Assembly (NCBI GenBank): GCA_905234555.1
Contig: CAJOHO010000040.1
Span: 1-37,505 of the forward strand
Length of the DNA: 37,505 bases
From: an uncultured Bacteroidaceae bacterium
Lineage (GTDB): Bacteria; Bacteroidota; Bacteroidia; Bacteroidales; Bacteroidaceae
Direction of reading: 5' to 3'
Under the pieces are notes generated by a model. The model searched no databases. It was not told the origin of the DNA and was given only the letters and a program-made list of their open reading frames with translations. A program made the position numbers and the translations under genes. Of this stretch, positions 16,013 through 25,203 are shown piece by piece; position 1 is the stretch's first letter, and every line of letters starts with the position of its first letter.

Positions 16013-17655
16013 CTCTTTTGTTTTGCGTGACGTTTGAAGGTCTGGATGCATTCGCGCTGGGGAATGATGACTGAGACACCCTTGTGGTTGATTTCCTCGC
16101 GAAGGATGCGAGTGATCTCCGGCATGTTCTTAGGAAGGGGAACAACTACATGAAGGTGTTCAGGCTCCACGCCCAAACCTCGACAGATGGCCTCAAACTT
16201 ATTCGTACCTGCAGAATCCTGACCACCTGTCATTGCCGTTGTCAGGTTGTCGCTGATGATGACGGTGATATTCGCATTCTCGTTGACAGCATCCAGCAAG
16301 CCCGTCATACCGCTGTGGGTGAAGGTGGAGTCGCCGATGATGGCAACGGCAGGCCATTGACCTGCATCGGCAGCACCTTTTGCCATTGTGATGCTGGCAC
16401 CCATATCCACACAGGAGTGGATGGCTCGATAAGGAGGAAGGAAGCCCAACGTGTAACAACCAATGTCACCAAACACACGCGGATTCTCGTATTCCTTCAG
16501 CACTTCGTTCAAGGCAGTATAAACATCCCTGTGACCACAGCCCTGACAAAGCTGAGGAGGACGAGCTGCAACAAGTGGACTCACCCCCAGCCCCTCTCTT
16601 GTAGCGAGGGGAGTAGATACTCCAGCATTGGCAAGCGCAGCTGCCACGCAGTCGGGAGTCAGCTCACCAGTTCGAGGCAATTCACCTGTGAGGCGACCCA
16701 GGATATTCTGGCTTTCAAAGACGCCACGTACCTGTTCCTCGATAAAAGGCTGTCCTTCTTCCACGACGAGAACTTTCTCGCAGTTGTCCAACAGCTGACG
16801 CACGAGCTTCTTGGGAAGTGGGTATTGCGAAATTTTAAGAAGACTCACCCCCGACCCCTCTCTTGTAGAGAGGGAAGTAGTTACTCCGACATTCGAGAGT
16901 GTCTCTTTTACATAATTATAAGCAATGCCGCTGGCAATTATACCCAACGGAGCCTTGCCACTCAACGTTAAGCTATTAAAGGGCGAAGCCATCGCATCCT
17001 CTTCCAACTGTGCCTGCTGAGCCGTCACCTTGTCGTTTCTCTTACGGGCATTGGCTGGTAACAACACCCAGTTGGCAGCAGCAGCGTTATAGTTCATTTC
17101 GTTCTCAGGTCGAGCTTCTCCCTTCACCTCTACCACAGCACGTGAGTGTGCCATACGAGTCGTCACACGCATCAAGACAGGCAGGCACTGCTGCTCGGAA
17201 TAGTCGAAGGCAGCCTCCATCATGTCGTAGGCTTCCTGTTGGGAAGAGGGTTCAAACGTAGGAATCATGGCAAACTTACCGTAGAAACGGCTGTCCTGCT
17301 CATCCTGACTGGAGTGCATGGAAGGGTCGTCAGCCACCAGCACAACCACACCACCGTTCACACCAGTCATTCCGCTGTTCACGAATGGGTCAGCACAGAC
17401 GTTGAGTCCCACATGTTTCATACAAACCAGGGCGCGTTTACCCATAAACGACATACCCAGCGCGGCTTCCATCGCCGTCTTTTCGTTCGTGCACCAACGG
17501 CGGTGAACATTACGTTCCTTTGCCAGCGGATGCAACTGAATGAATTCTGTAATTTCTGTTGAGGGAGTACCAGGATAGGCATACACACCAGAAAGTCCGG
17601 CATGCAATGCACCCAGTGCTATCGCCTCATCACCTAATAACAACTTTTTCTCCAT
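15985..17655 (-). CDS. iorA: Indolepyruvate ferredoxin oxidoreductase, alpha subunit, with two in-frame insertions
   Basis: The alpha subunit carries the thiamine-diphosphate site. The pyrimidine-binding part is N-terminal (LLLGDEAIALGALHAG, then YPGTPSTEI), and the ThDP/Mg motif starts at Gly440-Asp441-Ser (GDSTFTHSGMTGLLDAVN, then NITVIISDN). A CQGCGHRD motif is at about residue 370. Residues about 257-273 (VTTSLSTREGSGVSL) and 345-361 (VSTPLATREGLGVSP) come from palindromic elements in non-conserved linkers, and the last nine residues come from a third copy. The C-terminal two-cluster ferredoxin domain known from archaeal IorA is absent; the protein stops after VIIPQRECIQTFKRHAKQK plus the repeat-derived tail. 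It may be a natural short form or a truncation. Its ATG overlaps the omega-amidase stop (TAATG), so translation is probably coupled. Confidence 0.93.
   Translation of the reverse strand: MEKKLLLGDEAIALGALHAGLSGVYAYPGTPSTEITEFIQLHPLAKERNVHRRWCTNEKTAMEAALGMSFMGKRALVCMKHVGLNVCADPFVNSGMTGVNGGVVVLVADDPSMHSSQDEQDSRFYGKFAMIPTFEPSSQQEAYDMMEAAFDYSEQQCLPVLMRVTTRMAHSRAVVEVKGEARPENEMNYNAAAANWVLLPANARKRNDKVTAQQAQLEEDAMASPFNSLTLSGKAPLGIIASGIAYNYVKETLSNVGVTTSLSTREGSGVSLLKISQYPLPKKLVRQLLDNCEKVLVVEEGQPFIEEQVRGVFESQNILGRLTGELPRTGELTPDCVAAALANAGVSTPLATREGLGVSPLVAARPPQLCQGCGHRDVYTALNEVLKEYENPRVFGDIGCYTLGFLPPYRAIHSCVDMGASITMAKGAADAGQWPAVAIIGDSTFTHSGMTGLLDAVNENANITVIISDNLTTAMTGGQDSAGTNKFEAICRGLGVEPEHLHVVVPLPKNMPEITRILREEINHKGVSVIIPQRECIQTFKRHAKQKRTLPQTPPL
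16577..16623 (+). repeat. Palindromic element, half copy, in frame in iorA
   Basis: GGACTCACCCCCAGCCCCTC is followed by TCTTGTAGCGA and GGGGAGTAGATACTCC. It encodes VSTPLATREGLGVSP in IorA. Confidence 0.8.
16841..16887 (+). repeat. Palindromic element, half copy, in frame in iorA
   Basis: GACTCACCCCCGACCCCTCT is followed by TTGTAGAGAGGGAAGTAGTT and ACTCC. It encodes VTTSLSTREGSGVSL in IorA. Confidence 0.8.
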
Positions 17656-18422
17656 TATACATTTTGAATTATGAATTGATCTTTATCGTTCAGCACAGGG
17701 AATTTTGCCCTGAATGCGTTGAGTTTCTCCAGATTGATTTCTGCGGAAACTGTTTGTTCCGTGCCCACCTGTGGAGCAGCAATGGTTCGTCCATAGGGAT
17801 CGATGATGGCAGAAGAGCCGTTGTATGTACAGACAGCGTCTTGACCCACACGATTCACACCCACCACATAGCACTGATTCTCTATGGCTCTTGCCTTCAG
17901 CAAGACGTTCCAAGCCTCGATGCGAGGAACAGGCCAGTTGGCTACATAGAGGATGGCATCGTAGTCGTTCTGGTTTCTGCTCCATACAGGAAAGCGCAAA
18001 TCGTAACAGACCTGAAGCAGAAAGCGAACACCACCCCACTCTACGACGACACGATCTTCACCTCGTGTGAAATGCTGATCCTCTCCTCCGTAAGAAAAAA
18101 GATGCCGTTTGTCGTAATGCGTCACCTCGCCATTAGGCTTCACGAAATAGAAGCGGTTGTAGTAACGACCGTGATCCTCGACCAGAAGGCTTCCAGCTAT
18201 GGCAGCCTGATGCTGACGTGCTTTTTCCTTCATCCAGCACAACGAATCGCTGTCGGCAGTTTCGGCTATAGCCTCAGCTTGCACGGCAAATCCTGTTGAC
18301 CACATCTCTGTGAGCACAAAGAGGTCGGACTGAGGCTGAGCATCCAGCAGCTCGTCCAGATGCTGGCGGTTCGCTGCAGGATTGGCCCAAGTGATATCGT
18401 GTTGGAGGAGGGTTACTTTCAT
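17655..18422 (-). CDS. Omega-amidase / nitrilase-superfamily hydrolase (YafV/NIT2-like)
   Basis: 255 residues from the ATG at 18422 (MKVTLLQHDITWANP). The longer frame to 18536 runs antisense-like into the previous gene and is rejected. The nitrilase Glu-Lys-Cys triad is present: Glu39 (FVLTEMWSTGF), Lys105 (THYDKRHLFSYGGE) and Cys139 (LLQVCYDLRFPVWSR). The FSYGGED and VANWP features fit omega-amidases, which hydrolyse 2-oxoglutaramate or 2-oxosuccinamate after glutamine- or asparagine-dependent transamination. The stop overlaps the iorA start. Together with ilvE and iorAB this places several 2-oxoacid/transamination functions in one operon. Exact substrate is inferred. Confidence 0.88.
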   Translation of the reverse strand: MKVTLLQHDITWANPAANRQHLDELLDAQPQSDLFVLTEMWSTGFAVQAEAIAETADSDSLCWMKEKARQHQAAIAGSLLVEDHGRYYNRFYFVKPNGEVTHYDKRHLFSYGGEDQHFTRGEDRVVVEWGGVRFLLQVCYDLRFPVWSRNQNDYDAILYVANWPVPRIEAWNVLLKARAIENQCYVVGVNRVGQDAVCTYNGSSAIIDPYGRTIAAPQVGTEQTVSAEINLEKLNAFRAKFPVLNDKDQFIIQNV

Positions 18423-18454
18423 TTCTTTTTTCTGCGGGAAAACCGCAGAACACA

Positions 18455-20410
18455 CTATTTCTCTGTGGATATTTGGAACTGGGGAGCAGGGATGCCGTCT
18501 TCGTTGAAGAGAGACGGATGAGGGAAGTCGTCCCATCCGTAACGAACCGTCGTCTCAACCAAATTGTCAGGCAAGGTAAGGGCAACGGTATGAGCATCAA
18601 CGATGGCAGCTTCCGCCCATTGATACTTTCCATTCACCAAAATGGCAAAGTCGCGAAGCTTATCGCCTTTCACGATGAGGTTTCCGCTGTTTTTGGCAAA
18701 GTGGATCAACGCTTTTCCGTCCTTGACGACAACCGACTCAGGCATCGGTCCGCTGCTGACGGTTTTCTTGTCGCCGTAAGCCAGACGACCCATCTGAAGC
18801 GCAGCACGATGACCAGCCGTTTTCTTGTCCTGTGGATGGATATCGTTGGCTTCGCCGGAATCAAACGTAGGAGCAAGCGCAGCAAAAGGAATCTGCTGGG
18901 CTGCCAAATACTGCTGGTGACGAATCTGCGTCCAGCCGCTTTCGAACGGCTCCTGATGGGTTGCCATATAACCAGGCAGCTGCATGATAACGACAGGGAA
19001 GGTCCGGTGGAACTGGTTGCGCCAGCTGTCCACCATCGCTGTGAGCAGACGGGCATACATCTGCGTGTCGCTCATGTTCGATTCACCTTGATACCAGAGC
19101 ATTCCCTTGACGGGGAAATCCTGCAGAGGCGCTATCATGGCGTTGTAGAGTCCTGTCCATCCACTTACAAAATAGGTGGAAGGCGGACTGGGCGGCATGG
19201 TGCTGCCTACAGCCATCTGGATTTGGTCGTTTATGGGGAAGATCTGTCCGCCCACCTCAAGCTGGTATTGCTTGCCACGTGTGAAGTTAGGACGTCCGCT
19301 CTGCGACATGAGGTGAATGACTATTTCGTTTGTGCCAGCACGCAGAATTCCACTCTTCACCTGATAATTTCGTGGAGGATATTCGTAGGTAGTGTTGCCC
19401 ACAAACTGCTGGTTGACAAAGATGCTGTCGGCATCCTTGATTGCTCCAAATCGGAGCAGAGCCGGTTGACCGGCACAGTCGGCGGGGAGATCGACCGTAG
19501 TGCGGAACCAGTAGGACCCGTTATGGTTTTGGCTCCAGTTGGAGAACATGTCAACCTCCTGCCACGAAGAGAAATCGTAGCCAGGACGTTGCCACTGGTT
19601 CACGATAGGATCAGAGCCAATCATTTTACGGTGCCAGTCGTCAGAAGCTTTGGTCTCACTTCTGCGAACAGAATCGACCCAGTTCTCCTGATTGTATTTC
19701 GCTTTCTCAAATTCATGCGTATATTCAGGGAACGTCTGCAGTTTCTCCTTGGGCATCCATGCCTGAACAGGCGTTCCACCAACAGCTGAGTTAATGATAC
19801 CGATGGGAACCTTGTACTTCTCCTGCAACTCTTGCGCCATGAAGTAGCAGATGCCACTGACTTCTGCACAATTCTCAGGCGTGATATCCTGCCAAGGAAG
19901 TGCCATGAGGTTGTCGTTGGGACGGACATAGTTGAACTGATGAGGGAATTTGACGTAACGAATCTGGTCGTTACGATAGTCTTTAACCTCGTTCGCCACC
20001 ACATCCATACAACGACGGATGGGCAGTTCCATATTAGACTGACCAGAGCAAAGGAAGACGTCGCCAATGAGGATATTGTCAAGAGAAAGGTTCGCTGCCA
20101 GTCCTTTTCCTCTACTAAAATGGGAGTCTTCAGCATGAATGGACATCGTGTAGGGTCCACCAGCTTTCATCTGAGGCAGATAGACTTTCCACGTTCCATC
20201 AGCATTGACCTTCGTCTTAGCAGACTTTCCGTTAAGGGCCACTTCGAGTTGCATACCGGCAGGTGCCCATCCCCACACGGGAATTTGCTCTCCACGTTGC
20301 AGCACCATACCTTCGGCGAAGAAACGAGGCAGACGGATGGATGTGTCATTCTGTGCAAACATGAGGAATGAGGAATAAAGAAAGAGGAATAAGATGAGAA
20401 GTCTTTTCAT
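18455..20410 (-). CDS. Sialate O-acetylesterase family (SASA) carbohydrate esterase
   Basis: 651 residues with a signal peptide (MKRLLILFLFLYSSFLMFAQ), so periplasmic or exported. The SGNH-type catalytic serine is Ser125 in CSGQSNMELP, and GMLWYQGESN and EANDIHPQDK carry the later conserved blocks with the catalytic Asp/His. A beta-sandwich insertion (about residues 255-385, SYWFRTTVDLPADC) is typical of the larger esterases of this family, which deacetylate sialic acids or acetylated hemicelluloses. The gene lies 11 bases after the GH3 beta-glucosidase gene, so removal of acetyl groups and glycoside hydrolysis are probably coordinated on one glycan. The next gene starts 32 bases downstream. 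Confidence 0.9.
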   Translation of the reverse strand: MKRLLILFLFLYSSFLMFAQNDTSIRLPRFFAEGMVLQRGEQIPVWGWAPAGMQLEVALNGKSAKTKVNADGTWKVYLPQMKAGGPYTMSIHAEDSHFSRGKGLAANLSLDNILIGDVFLCSGQSNMELPIRRCMDVVANEVKDYRNDQIRYVKFPHQFNYVRPNDNLMALPWQDITPENCAEVSGICYFMAQELQEKYKVPIGIINSAVGGTPVQAWMPKEKLQTFPEYTHEFEKAKYNQENWVDSVRRSETKASDDWHRKMIGSDPIVNQWQRPGYDFSSWQEVDMFSNWSQNHNGSYWFRTTVDLPADCAGQPALLRFGAIKDADSIFVNQQFVGNTTYEYPPRNYQVKSGILRAGTNEIVIHLMSQSGRPNFTRGKQYQLEVGGQIFPINDQIQMAVGSTMPPSPPSTYFVSGWTGLYNAMIAPLQDFPVKGMLWYQGESNMSDTQMYARLLTAMVDSWRNQFHRTFPVVIMQLPGYMATHQEPFESGWTQIRHQQYLAAQQIPFAALAPTFDSGEANDIHPQDKKTAGHRAALQMGRLAYGDKKTVSSGPMPESVVVKDGKALIHFAKNSGNLIVKGDKLRDFAILVNGKYQWAEAAIVDAHTVALTLPDNLVETTVRYGWDDFPHPSLFNEDGIPAPQFQISTEK

Positions 20411-20421
20411 TTGCTATGGGT

Positions 20422-22620
20422 TTATCTTTTGTATTTCAGTTTCTGGCGAATGTCAGTGGAAGATGAACCGACGTAAAGCGTGTAACTGCCTTTGTTGGTT
20501 TTCCAGCTCCTGCTCGCTTCATCGTAGAAGGCGAAAGCCTCATCAGCATTAAGGCTGAAAGAAACGATGGTTTCTTCGCCAGGCTTCAGCTCAACCTTAT
20601 CGAAGGCTTTGAGTTCTTTCAAGGGACGCAGAACGGTGGGTTTATCTTCACCCACATAGAGTTGAACCACTTCCTTTCCTGTTACCTTTCCTGTGTTCTT
20701 GACAGGAAGCGACACCGTGATCTGGTTACCGTAGGAAACAAGGGTTGCACGTCCATAGGAGAAGGTGGTGTAGCTCAAACCGTAGCCGAAGGGGAAGAGG
20801 GCGGGAATGCCCTTGGTGTCGTGCCAGCGATAGCCCACGAGAACGTCCTCCTTGTATGTCTGGGTGCCGTTTACACCTGGATAGGACTCTGCACCAAACG
20901 ACATTGCGCCATTGTCCTCGAGTCGTTTAGGATAGGAGAAGGGCAGTTTTCCGCTTGGGCAGACCTTGCCCGAGATGATGTCTGCCACGATGTCGCCTGC
21001 ATCGCTGCCGAGATACCAGGCGTGGAGGATGGCAGGCATCCGTTTCAGCTCCGGCAGTTCCATTGCGTTGCCCGACATCATGACGAACACAACACGAGGA
21101 TTGGCGTTGAGCAGGTCGGTGATGAGTTCGTTCTGTCCGTATGAAAGTCCCATGGACTGTCGGTCGCTGTCTTCACAGTCTTGTCCAGATTCCTTGTTCA
21201 GTCCACCGACATAGATGACGATGTCGGCCTGCTTGGCTTTCTCCACAGCTTCCTGTCTCAGTTGCACGGCCTTCGACTGTTCGGAGGAGGCATCCTGTCT
21301 GTTGCCCAAAGTCTGCGGAACGGCATAGCCCTGTGCGTAGGAGACTTTGTCGCCATAGCGATCCTGAAAAGCCTTGAGGACGGAAGTTTCGTGCTGGGGA
21401 TTCAGTTCCGACGACTGACCGCCGTGCGAAAGAACTCGGGTGGCATTGTCGCCCACAATCAGAATGTTTTGATATTGGCTGGCATCCAGAGGCAGTAAAG
21501 GAGTCTTGCCCACGTTGTTGTTCTGAAGCAGGACAACTCCCTCGCTGCCGATGGCTTTCACGATTTCAGAGTGACCAGCATAATCCATCTTGCCATATCC
21601 CTGCGGATTCATGGCTGTGCGGAAAATGAGGCGAAGAACACGCCGTGCCTTGTCGTTCACGAGTTCTTCGGGATAAGTACCGTCACGAAGTCCCTTGAGG
21701 AAATCGTTGCCGAGATAACTTTCGTCGAAGCGGAAATTGCGTCCGCCGATTCCCTTGTCGGGACGGTGACTTGTTCCCATCTCTATGTCCAATCCGTTGA
21801 ACGCAGCTTCCTTGGCGTTGTGGGTACCGTCCCAGTCGGACATCACCACACCATCGAAGCCCCATTCACGCTTCAGGATTTCCTGCAAGGTATAGTAGTT
21901 GTGGCAAGCATGCGTGCCTCTGATTTTGTTATAGGCACCCATGACAGCCCATACGCCTCCCTCCTGAACAGCAGCACGGAACGCAGGCAGGTAGATCTCG
22001 CGCAAGGCTCGTTCACTAACCTCCACATTCACACTCATACGGTTGGTTTCCTGATTGTTCACACAAAAGTGCTTCACACAGCTTGCCACACCGTTCGATT
22101 GCACACCTTTGATATAGGGAACCACCAGCGTGGCGGCCAGGCAAGGGTCTTCACCCATATACTCGAAGTTGCGTCCGTTGAGTGGAGTGCGATAGATATT
22201 GACACCAGGACCCAGCATGACGTTCTTATTTCGATAACGAGCTTCCTCGCCCACCCCCTTGCCGTATGCGTATGCCAAGTCGGGGTTCCAGGTGGCAGCG
22301 AGACAGGTAAGCGTAGGGAAGGCGGTGCAGGAGTCAATCTCCCAGCCCGAATGTCCCCAGTCAGCCCAGTTCATCTCGAAGCGGACACCATGAGGTCCAT
22401 CGGACGACCATATCCCAGGAATACCCAGACGGGGTACACCGTTCGAATAGAACTTACCCTGTGCGTGACAGAGTTTGACTTTCTCTTCGAGGGTCATGCG
22501 GGAGAGAGCATCCTCCACACGTTCTTCGATGTTGGCTTTCGAATCTTGATAGACAGGAGTCTGAGCATTAGCCCCAAGTCCCATCATCGCAAAGATACAG
22601 ATAAAAAGACTTTTTCGCAT
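20422..22620 (-). CDS. Glycoside hydrolase family 3 (beta-glucosidase/xylosidase type)
   Basis: 732 residues with a signal peptide (MRKSLFICIFAMMGLGANAQ). The N-terminal TIM-like domain has KHF (Lys183-His184) and the nucleophile Asp262 in GVVMSDWDGTHN. The alpha/beta-sandwich domain spans about 355-590, with the ILIVGDNATRVLSHGGQSS segment. A C-terminal fibronectin-III-like domain (about 640-725, LPVKNTGKVTGKEVVQLYVG) completes the usual GH3 architecture. It would release terminal beta-linked glucose or xylose; exact specificity cannot be read here. It starts 20 bases after trmB and is followed at 11 bases by the acetylesterase gene. Confidence 0.95.
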   Translation of the reverse strand: MRKSLFICIFAMMGLGANAQTPVYQDSKANIEERVEDALSRMTLEEKVKLCHAQGKFYSNGVPRLGIPGIWSSDGPHGVRFEMNWADWGHSGWEIDSCTAFPTLTCLAATWNPDLAYAYGKGVGEEARYRNKNVMLGPGVNIYRTPLNGRNFEYMGEDPCLAATLVVPYIKGVQSNGVASCVKHFCVNNQETNRMSVNVEVSERALREIYLPAFRAAVQEGGVWAVMGAYNKIRGTHACHNYYTLQEILKREWGFDGVVMSDWDGTHNAKEAAFNGLDIEMGTSHRPDKGIGGRNFRFDESYLGNDFLKGLRDGTYPEELVNDKARRVLRLIFRTAMNPQGYGKMDYAGHSEIVKAIGSEGVVLLQNNNVGKTPLLPLDASQYQNILIVGDNATRVLSHGGQSSELNPQHETSVLKAFQDRYGDKVSYAQGYAVPQTLGNRQDASSEQSKAVQLRQEAVEKAKQADIVIYVGGLNKESGQDCEDSDRQSMGLSYGQNELITDLLNANPRVVFVMMSGNAMELPELKRMPAILHAWYLGSDAGDIVADIISGKVCPSGKLPFSYPKRLEDNGAMSFGAESYPGVNGTQTYKEDVLVGYRWHDTKGIPALFPFGYGLSYTTFSYGRATLVSYGNQITVSLPVKNTGKVTGKEVVQLYVGEDKPTVLRPLKELKAFDKVELKPGEETIVSFSLNADEAFAFYDEASRSWKTNKGSYTLYVGSSSTDIRQKLKYKR

Positions 22621-22640
22621 GGTGTATAGGTGTTGATGTG

Positions 22641-23432
22641 TTATTTGCCAGTGGTTCGTGTGCTGCGCACTTCGTGATTGTAGGAACGATAGCCATCGAC
22701 GGGAATTTCAATGTCAGGTTCTTGCAGGGAACCTTCTTGAGGCAGGAGGAAGTGCAAGTACTTGATGGTGAAGCCACGGTCGAGCCACATCTGCTCATAA
22801 TAGGTGCGGATTTCTGTTAAGGAAGAATGCAGGTTACTTGTATTCTTCATTCCTAATTCTTCATTCTTCATTCCATACAAGTCCTCGGTAGCAGCCTCGA
22901 TGGGCAGATGGTTGTGTTCAGCCATCAGTCGGGTATAGGTATAAAGGAAAGGAGAGTCCGTCTTCAGGTGGATAGCACCTTTGTCAACAAGAAACTGACG
23001 GTAGCGGGTGAGGAAGTAAGTGGAAGAGAGGCGTTTGGTTGCCTTCTTCATCTGAGGGTCGGAGAAGGTGAGCCAGATTTCCTGCACCTCGTCAGCCGCA
23101 AAGAAAGCCTGTATGAACTCGATGCTTGTACGCAGGAAGGCGACGTTTTTCAGACCCTCCGCCAATGCCGTCTGAGCACCGTGCCACATACGTGCACCCT
23201 TGATGTCAACACCGATGAAGTTCATATCAGGAAACCGACGGGCCAAGCCTACGGTATATTCCCCACGTCCGCAACCCAATTCCAGAACGATGGGGCTCGG
23301 ATTATGAAAGAAATCCTCATGCCAGCGTCCTTTCAAAGCAAAGCCCTCCTGCTGCAGCATCCAGAATGGACACTGCACAACAAGAGGGTTCTGCTCCATC
23401 TCCGCGAACTTCGCCAGTTTTCCTTTTCCCAT
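22641..23432 (-). CDS. trmB: tRNA (guanine-N7)-methyltransferase with a repeat-derived insertion
   Basis: TrmB methylates G46 of tRNA using SAM. The SAM-binding motif is [10 protein letters not shown] (residues 51-60), with [13 protein letters not shown] next and the catalytic-region motif [20 protein letters not shown]. The C-terminal signature [15 protein letters not shown] is intact. Residues about 187-205 ([19 protein letters not shown]) are additional to the family and come from an AT-rich tandem repeat inserted between DLY and TEIRT. I start it at the ATG at 23432, one base after the ilvE stop; the TTG nine bases upstream is rejected. It is an unusual partner for the amino acid and glycan genes of this operon. 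Confidence 0.93.
   Translation of the reverse strand: MGKGKLAKFAEMEQNPLVVQCPFWMLQQEGFALKGRWHEDFFHNPSPIVLELGCGRGEYTVGLARRFPDMNFIGVDIKGARMWHGAQTALAEGLKNVAFLRTSIEFIQAFFAADEVQEIWLTFSDPQMKKATKRLSSTYFLTRYRQFLVDKGAIHLKTDSPFLYTYTRLMAEHNHLPIEAATEDLYGMKNEELGMKNTSNLHSSLTEIRTYYEQMWLDRGFTIKYLHFLLPQEGSLQEPDIEIPVDGYRSYNHEVRSTRTTGK
22841..22874. repeat. AT-rich MKNEEL-type repeat, in frame in trmB
   Basis: Plus-strand text is repeated ATTCTTCATTC with a central CCTAATTCTTC. On the minus strand it encodes [10 protein letters not shown] within TrmB. The near-identical copy at 29712-29756 lies in the U32 gene. Confidence 0.75.
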
Positions 23433-23433
23433 G

Positions 23434-24453
23434 TTATTCAATCACTACCGTTGTCCAGCCATGCTTGTCCTCTTCGATGCCGTACTGGATGTTGCGCAGG
23501 TGGTTGAAGAGCATGGTGCTGACTGGGCCAGGTTCTGGTCCGAAGTCATAGCGCTTGCCGGTATCGAGGTCGTCGATATAGCTGATAGGTGAAATCACAG
23601 CGGCTGTTCCGCATGCACCTGCCTCCTCGAAGGTCTCAAGTTCCTCTTCCGGAATCTGGCGACGTTCCACCTTCAAGCCAAAGTCCTCAGCCAGCTGCAT
23701 GAGACTCTTGTTGGTGATGGAAGGAAGGATGGATGTGGATTTCGGAGTGACATACGTGTTGTTCTTGATGCCGAAGAAATTGGCGGCACCACACTCGTCC
23801 ATGTATTTCTTTTCCTTTGCGTCCAGATAGAACTCGCAGGCATAGCCCTTCTCATGCGCCAGATTGTTGGCATACAGGCTGGCTGCATAGTTTCCACCCA
23901 CCTTATACTTTCCTGTTCCAAGAGGAGCAGAGCGGTCGTACTCACGAATAATCACGTAAGGATTGGAAGAGAAGCCACCCTTGAAGTAAGGACCTACGGG
24001 AGTTACGAAGATGAGGAAAAGATATTCCTGAGAAGGATGCACACCTACCTGTGCGCTCGTACCGATGAGCAGCGGACGAATGTAAAGCGTAGCTCCGCTT
24101 TCGTATGGAGGAATGAAACGTTCGTTCAGACGAACCACACGCTTCACCATTTCTGTGAACAGTTCCGTCGGCACCTCTGGCATGAGAATGCCGCGACAAG
24201 TGCTCTGCAGACGGGCAGCATTCTCATCCACACGGAAGATGCGCACCTTTCCGTCAGGACAACGATAAGCTTTCAAACCTTCGAAAGCCTCCTGTCCGTA
24301 ATGCAGACACGTTGCTGCCATGTGCATCGGAATGGTTTCCTCGCTGCATGTCTCGATTTCACCCCATGCGCCGTCACGATAATAGCAACGCACATTGTAA
24401 TCTGTCTTGTGATAGCCGAATCCCAGGTTCGACCAGTCCATCAATTCTGCCAT
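23434..24453 (-). CDS. ilvE: Branched-chain amino acid aminotransferase
   Basis: 339 residues, fold-type IV PLP enzyme that interconverts Leu, Ile or Val and their 2-oxoacids with glutamate. The PLP lysine lies in [15 protein letters not shown] (about residue 200). Other family blocks are [48 protein letters not shown], and [13 protein letters not shown]. Length and features match the class II BCAT group (about 340 residues). It begins the long minus-strand operon, with a TAATTTTG promoter box about 55 bases upstream (24505-24512). Confidence 0.95.
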   Translation of the reverse strand: MAELMDWSNLGFGYHKTDYNVRCYYRDGAWGEIETCSEETIPMHMAATCLHYGQEAFEGLKAYRCPDGKVRIFRVDENAARLQSTCRGILMPEVPTELFTEMVKRVVRLNERFIPPYESGATLYIRPLLIGTSAQVGVHPSQEYLFLIFVTPVGPYFKGGFSSNPYVIIREYDRSAPLGTGKYKVGGNYAASLYANNLAHEKGYACEFYLDAKEKKYMDECGAANFFGIKNNTYVTPKSTSILPSITNKSLMQLAEDFGLKVERRQIPEEELETFEEAGACGTAAVISPISYIDDLDTGKRYDFGPEPGPVSTMLFNHLRNIQYGIEEDKHGWTTVVIE

Positions 24454-24763
24454 AATATATCTGTTTTTTAGTGATACTATTCCTTATTTATATGAATTGG
24501 TTTGCAAAATTACAAAAAAAATGGCATTTTCGGGAGCACAGAACACAAAAAATGGTGATATCGGTCTAAAAAACGCCAACTTGTAACAAAAACGTCGTCA
24601 AAAGTAATAAAATGACACGAACAGGGTTTCTTCATTTTCTATCCGAATCATGGTTTAGGAGAGCGTGAGGTGTATGTTAACAACTACAAATAAAATCTTA
24701 ATAAATCTTATAAAATTTGGAGGTTATTACAAAATGTAGTTACTTTGCAGCATCAAAAACGAA
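24454..24763. other. Divergent promoter region between ilvE and blaI
   Basis: 310 bases, AT-rich. It carries the ilvE box TAATTTTG (minus, 24505-24512) and the blaI promoter (TTG 24717-24719, TTACTTTG 24740-24747). No clear BlaI dyad was resolved by eye, and no ORF is present. Confidence 0.55.
24717..24747 (+). promoter_or_regulatory. Promoter of the blaI-M56 operon
   Basis: TTG (24717-24719), a 20-base spacer, then TTACTTTG (24740-24747), close to the Bacteroidetes -33/-7 pattern, 17 bases before the start codon. Confidence 0.7.
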
Positions 24764-25129
24764 ATGCTTATGAAAAAACTGACAGATAAAGAACTGCAAA
24801 TTATGGAAGTGTTGTGGGATAACGGTCCGTTATCGACCCGCGATATCATCCTTCATTTGCCTGACACGACGGTGCATTTCAACACCATCGCCACATACGT
24901 TCGGCGCTTGGAACAGCACGGCATGATTGGACACGAGGAACTGAGTCCACGCTTTTATCTCTATCATGCGGCTGTGACACGTGAACAATACATCTCACGT
25001 ATGAACAAGGAGAGTATTGATCGCTTTTTCGATGGTTCCTACATGGATTTCATCTCACGACTGGTGAAGCACCACGAAGTTAGCATCGACGAACTGAAAG
25101 AACTCATCAAAATGGTTGAGGAGGAATAA
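24764..25129 (+). CDS. BlaI/MecI/CopY-family transcriptional repressor
   Basis: 121 residues, winged-helix repressor. The HTH (residues 5-75) reads LTDKELQIMEVLWDNGPLST, then HFNTIATYVRRLEQHGMIGHE, matching the family pattern. The C-terminal part (RMNKESIDRFFDGSYMDFIS) is the dimerisation and cleavage region. The next gene encodes an M56 peptidase 74 bases downstream, the usual BlaI-BlaR1 pairing, in which the membrane peptidase relieves repression on sensing a signal. In Bacteroidetes such pairs are not restricted to beta-lactam resistance, and no beta-lactamase gene is in this window, so the target is unknown. Confidence 0.92.
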   Translation: MLMKKLTDKELQIMEVLWDNGPLSTRDIILHLPDTTVHFNTIATYVRRLEQHGMIGHEELSPRFYLYHAAVTREQYISRMNKESIDRFFDGSYMDFISRLVKHHEVSIDELKELIKMVEEE

Positions 25130-25144
25130 GACAAGAAAAATTGC

Positions 25145-25180
25145 CCCCTCTGACTCCCGAAAAGGGAGAACGGGAACATA
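25145..25180. repeat. GC-rich palindromic repeat between blaI and the M56 gene
   Basis: GCCCCCTCTGACTCCC is followed by a CTCCCGAAAAGGGAG hairpin. It is related to the copy at 3561-3603. It sits upstream of the true start (25204), so the open frame from 25141 should not be taken as N-terminal protein. Confidence 0.6.
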
Positions 25181-25203
25181 AACAAATAAAAAAAGAAAAG
25201 AAT

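Noticed and set aside
15564-16145. Long form of the DUF559 protein starting at 16145
   Set aside because: The first 62 codons overlap the end of iorA in another frame and the palindromic element; the family N-terminus begins at the ATG at 15959.
18473-19789. 438-codon plus-strand open frame across the acetylesterase gene
   Set aside because: Antisense of a clear SASA-family esterase; there is no promoter or family pattern on the plus strand.
25141-25203. N-terminal extension of the M56 peptidase
   Set aside because: This part is a GC-rich palindromic repeat and an AT-rich spacer; the membrane protein clearly begins at MGAFVIYILEW.
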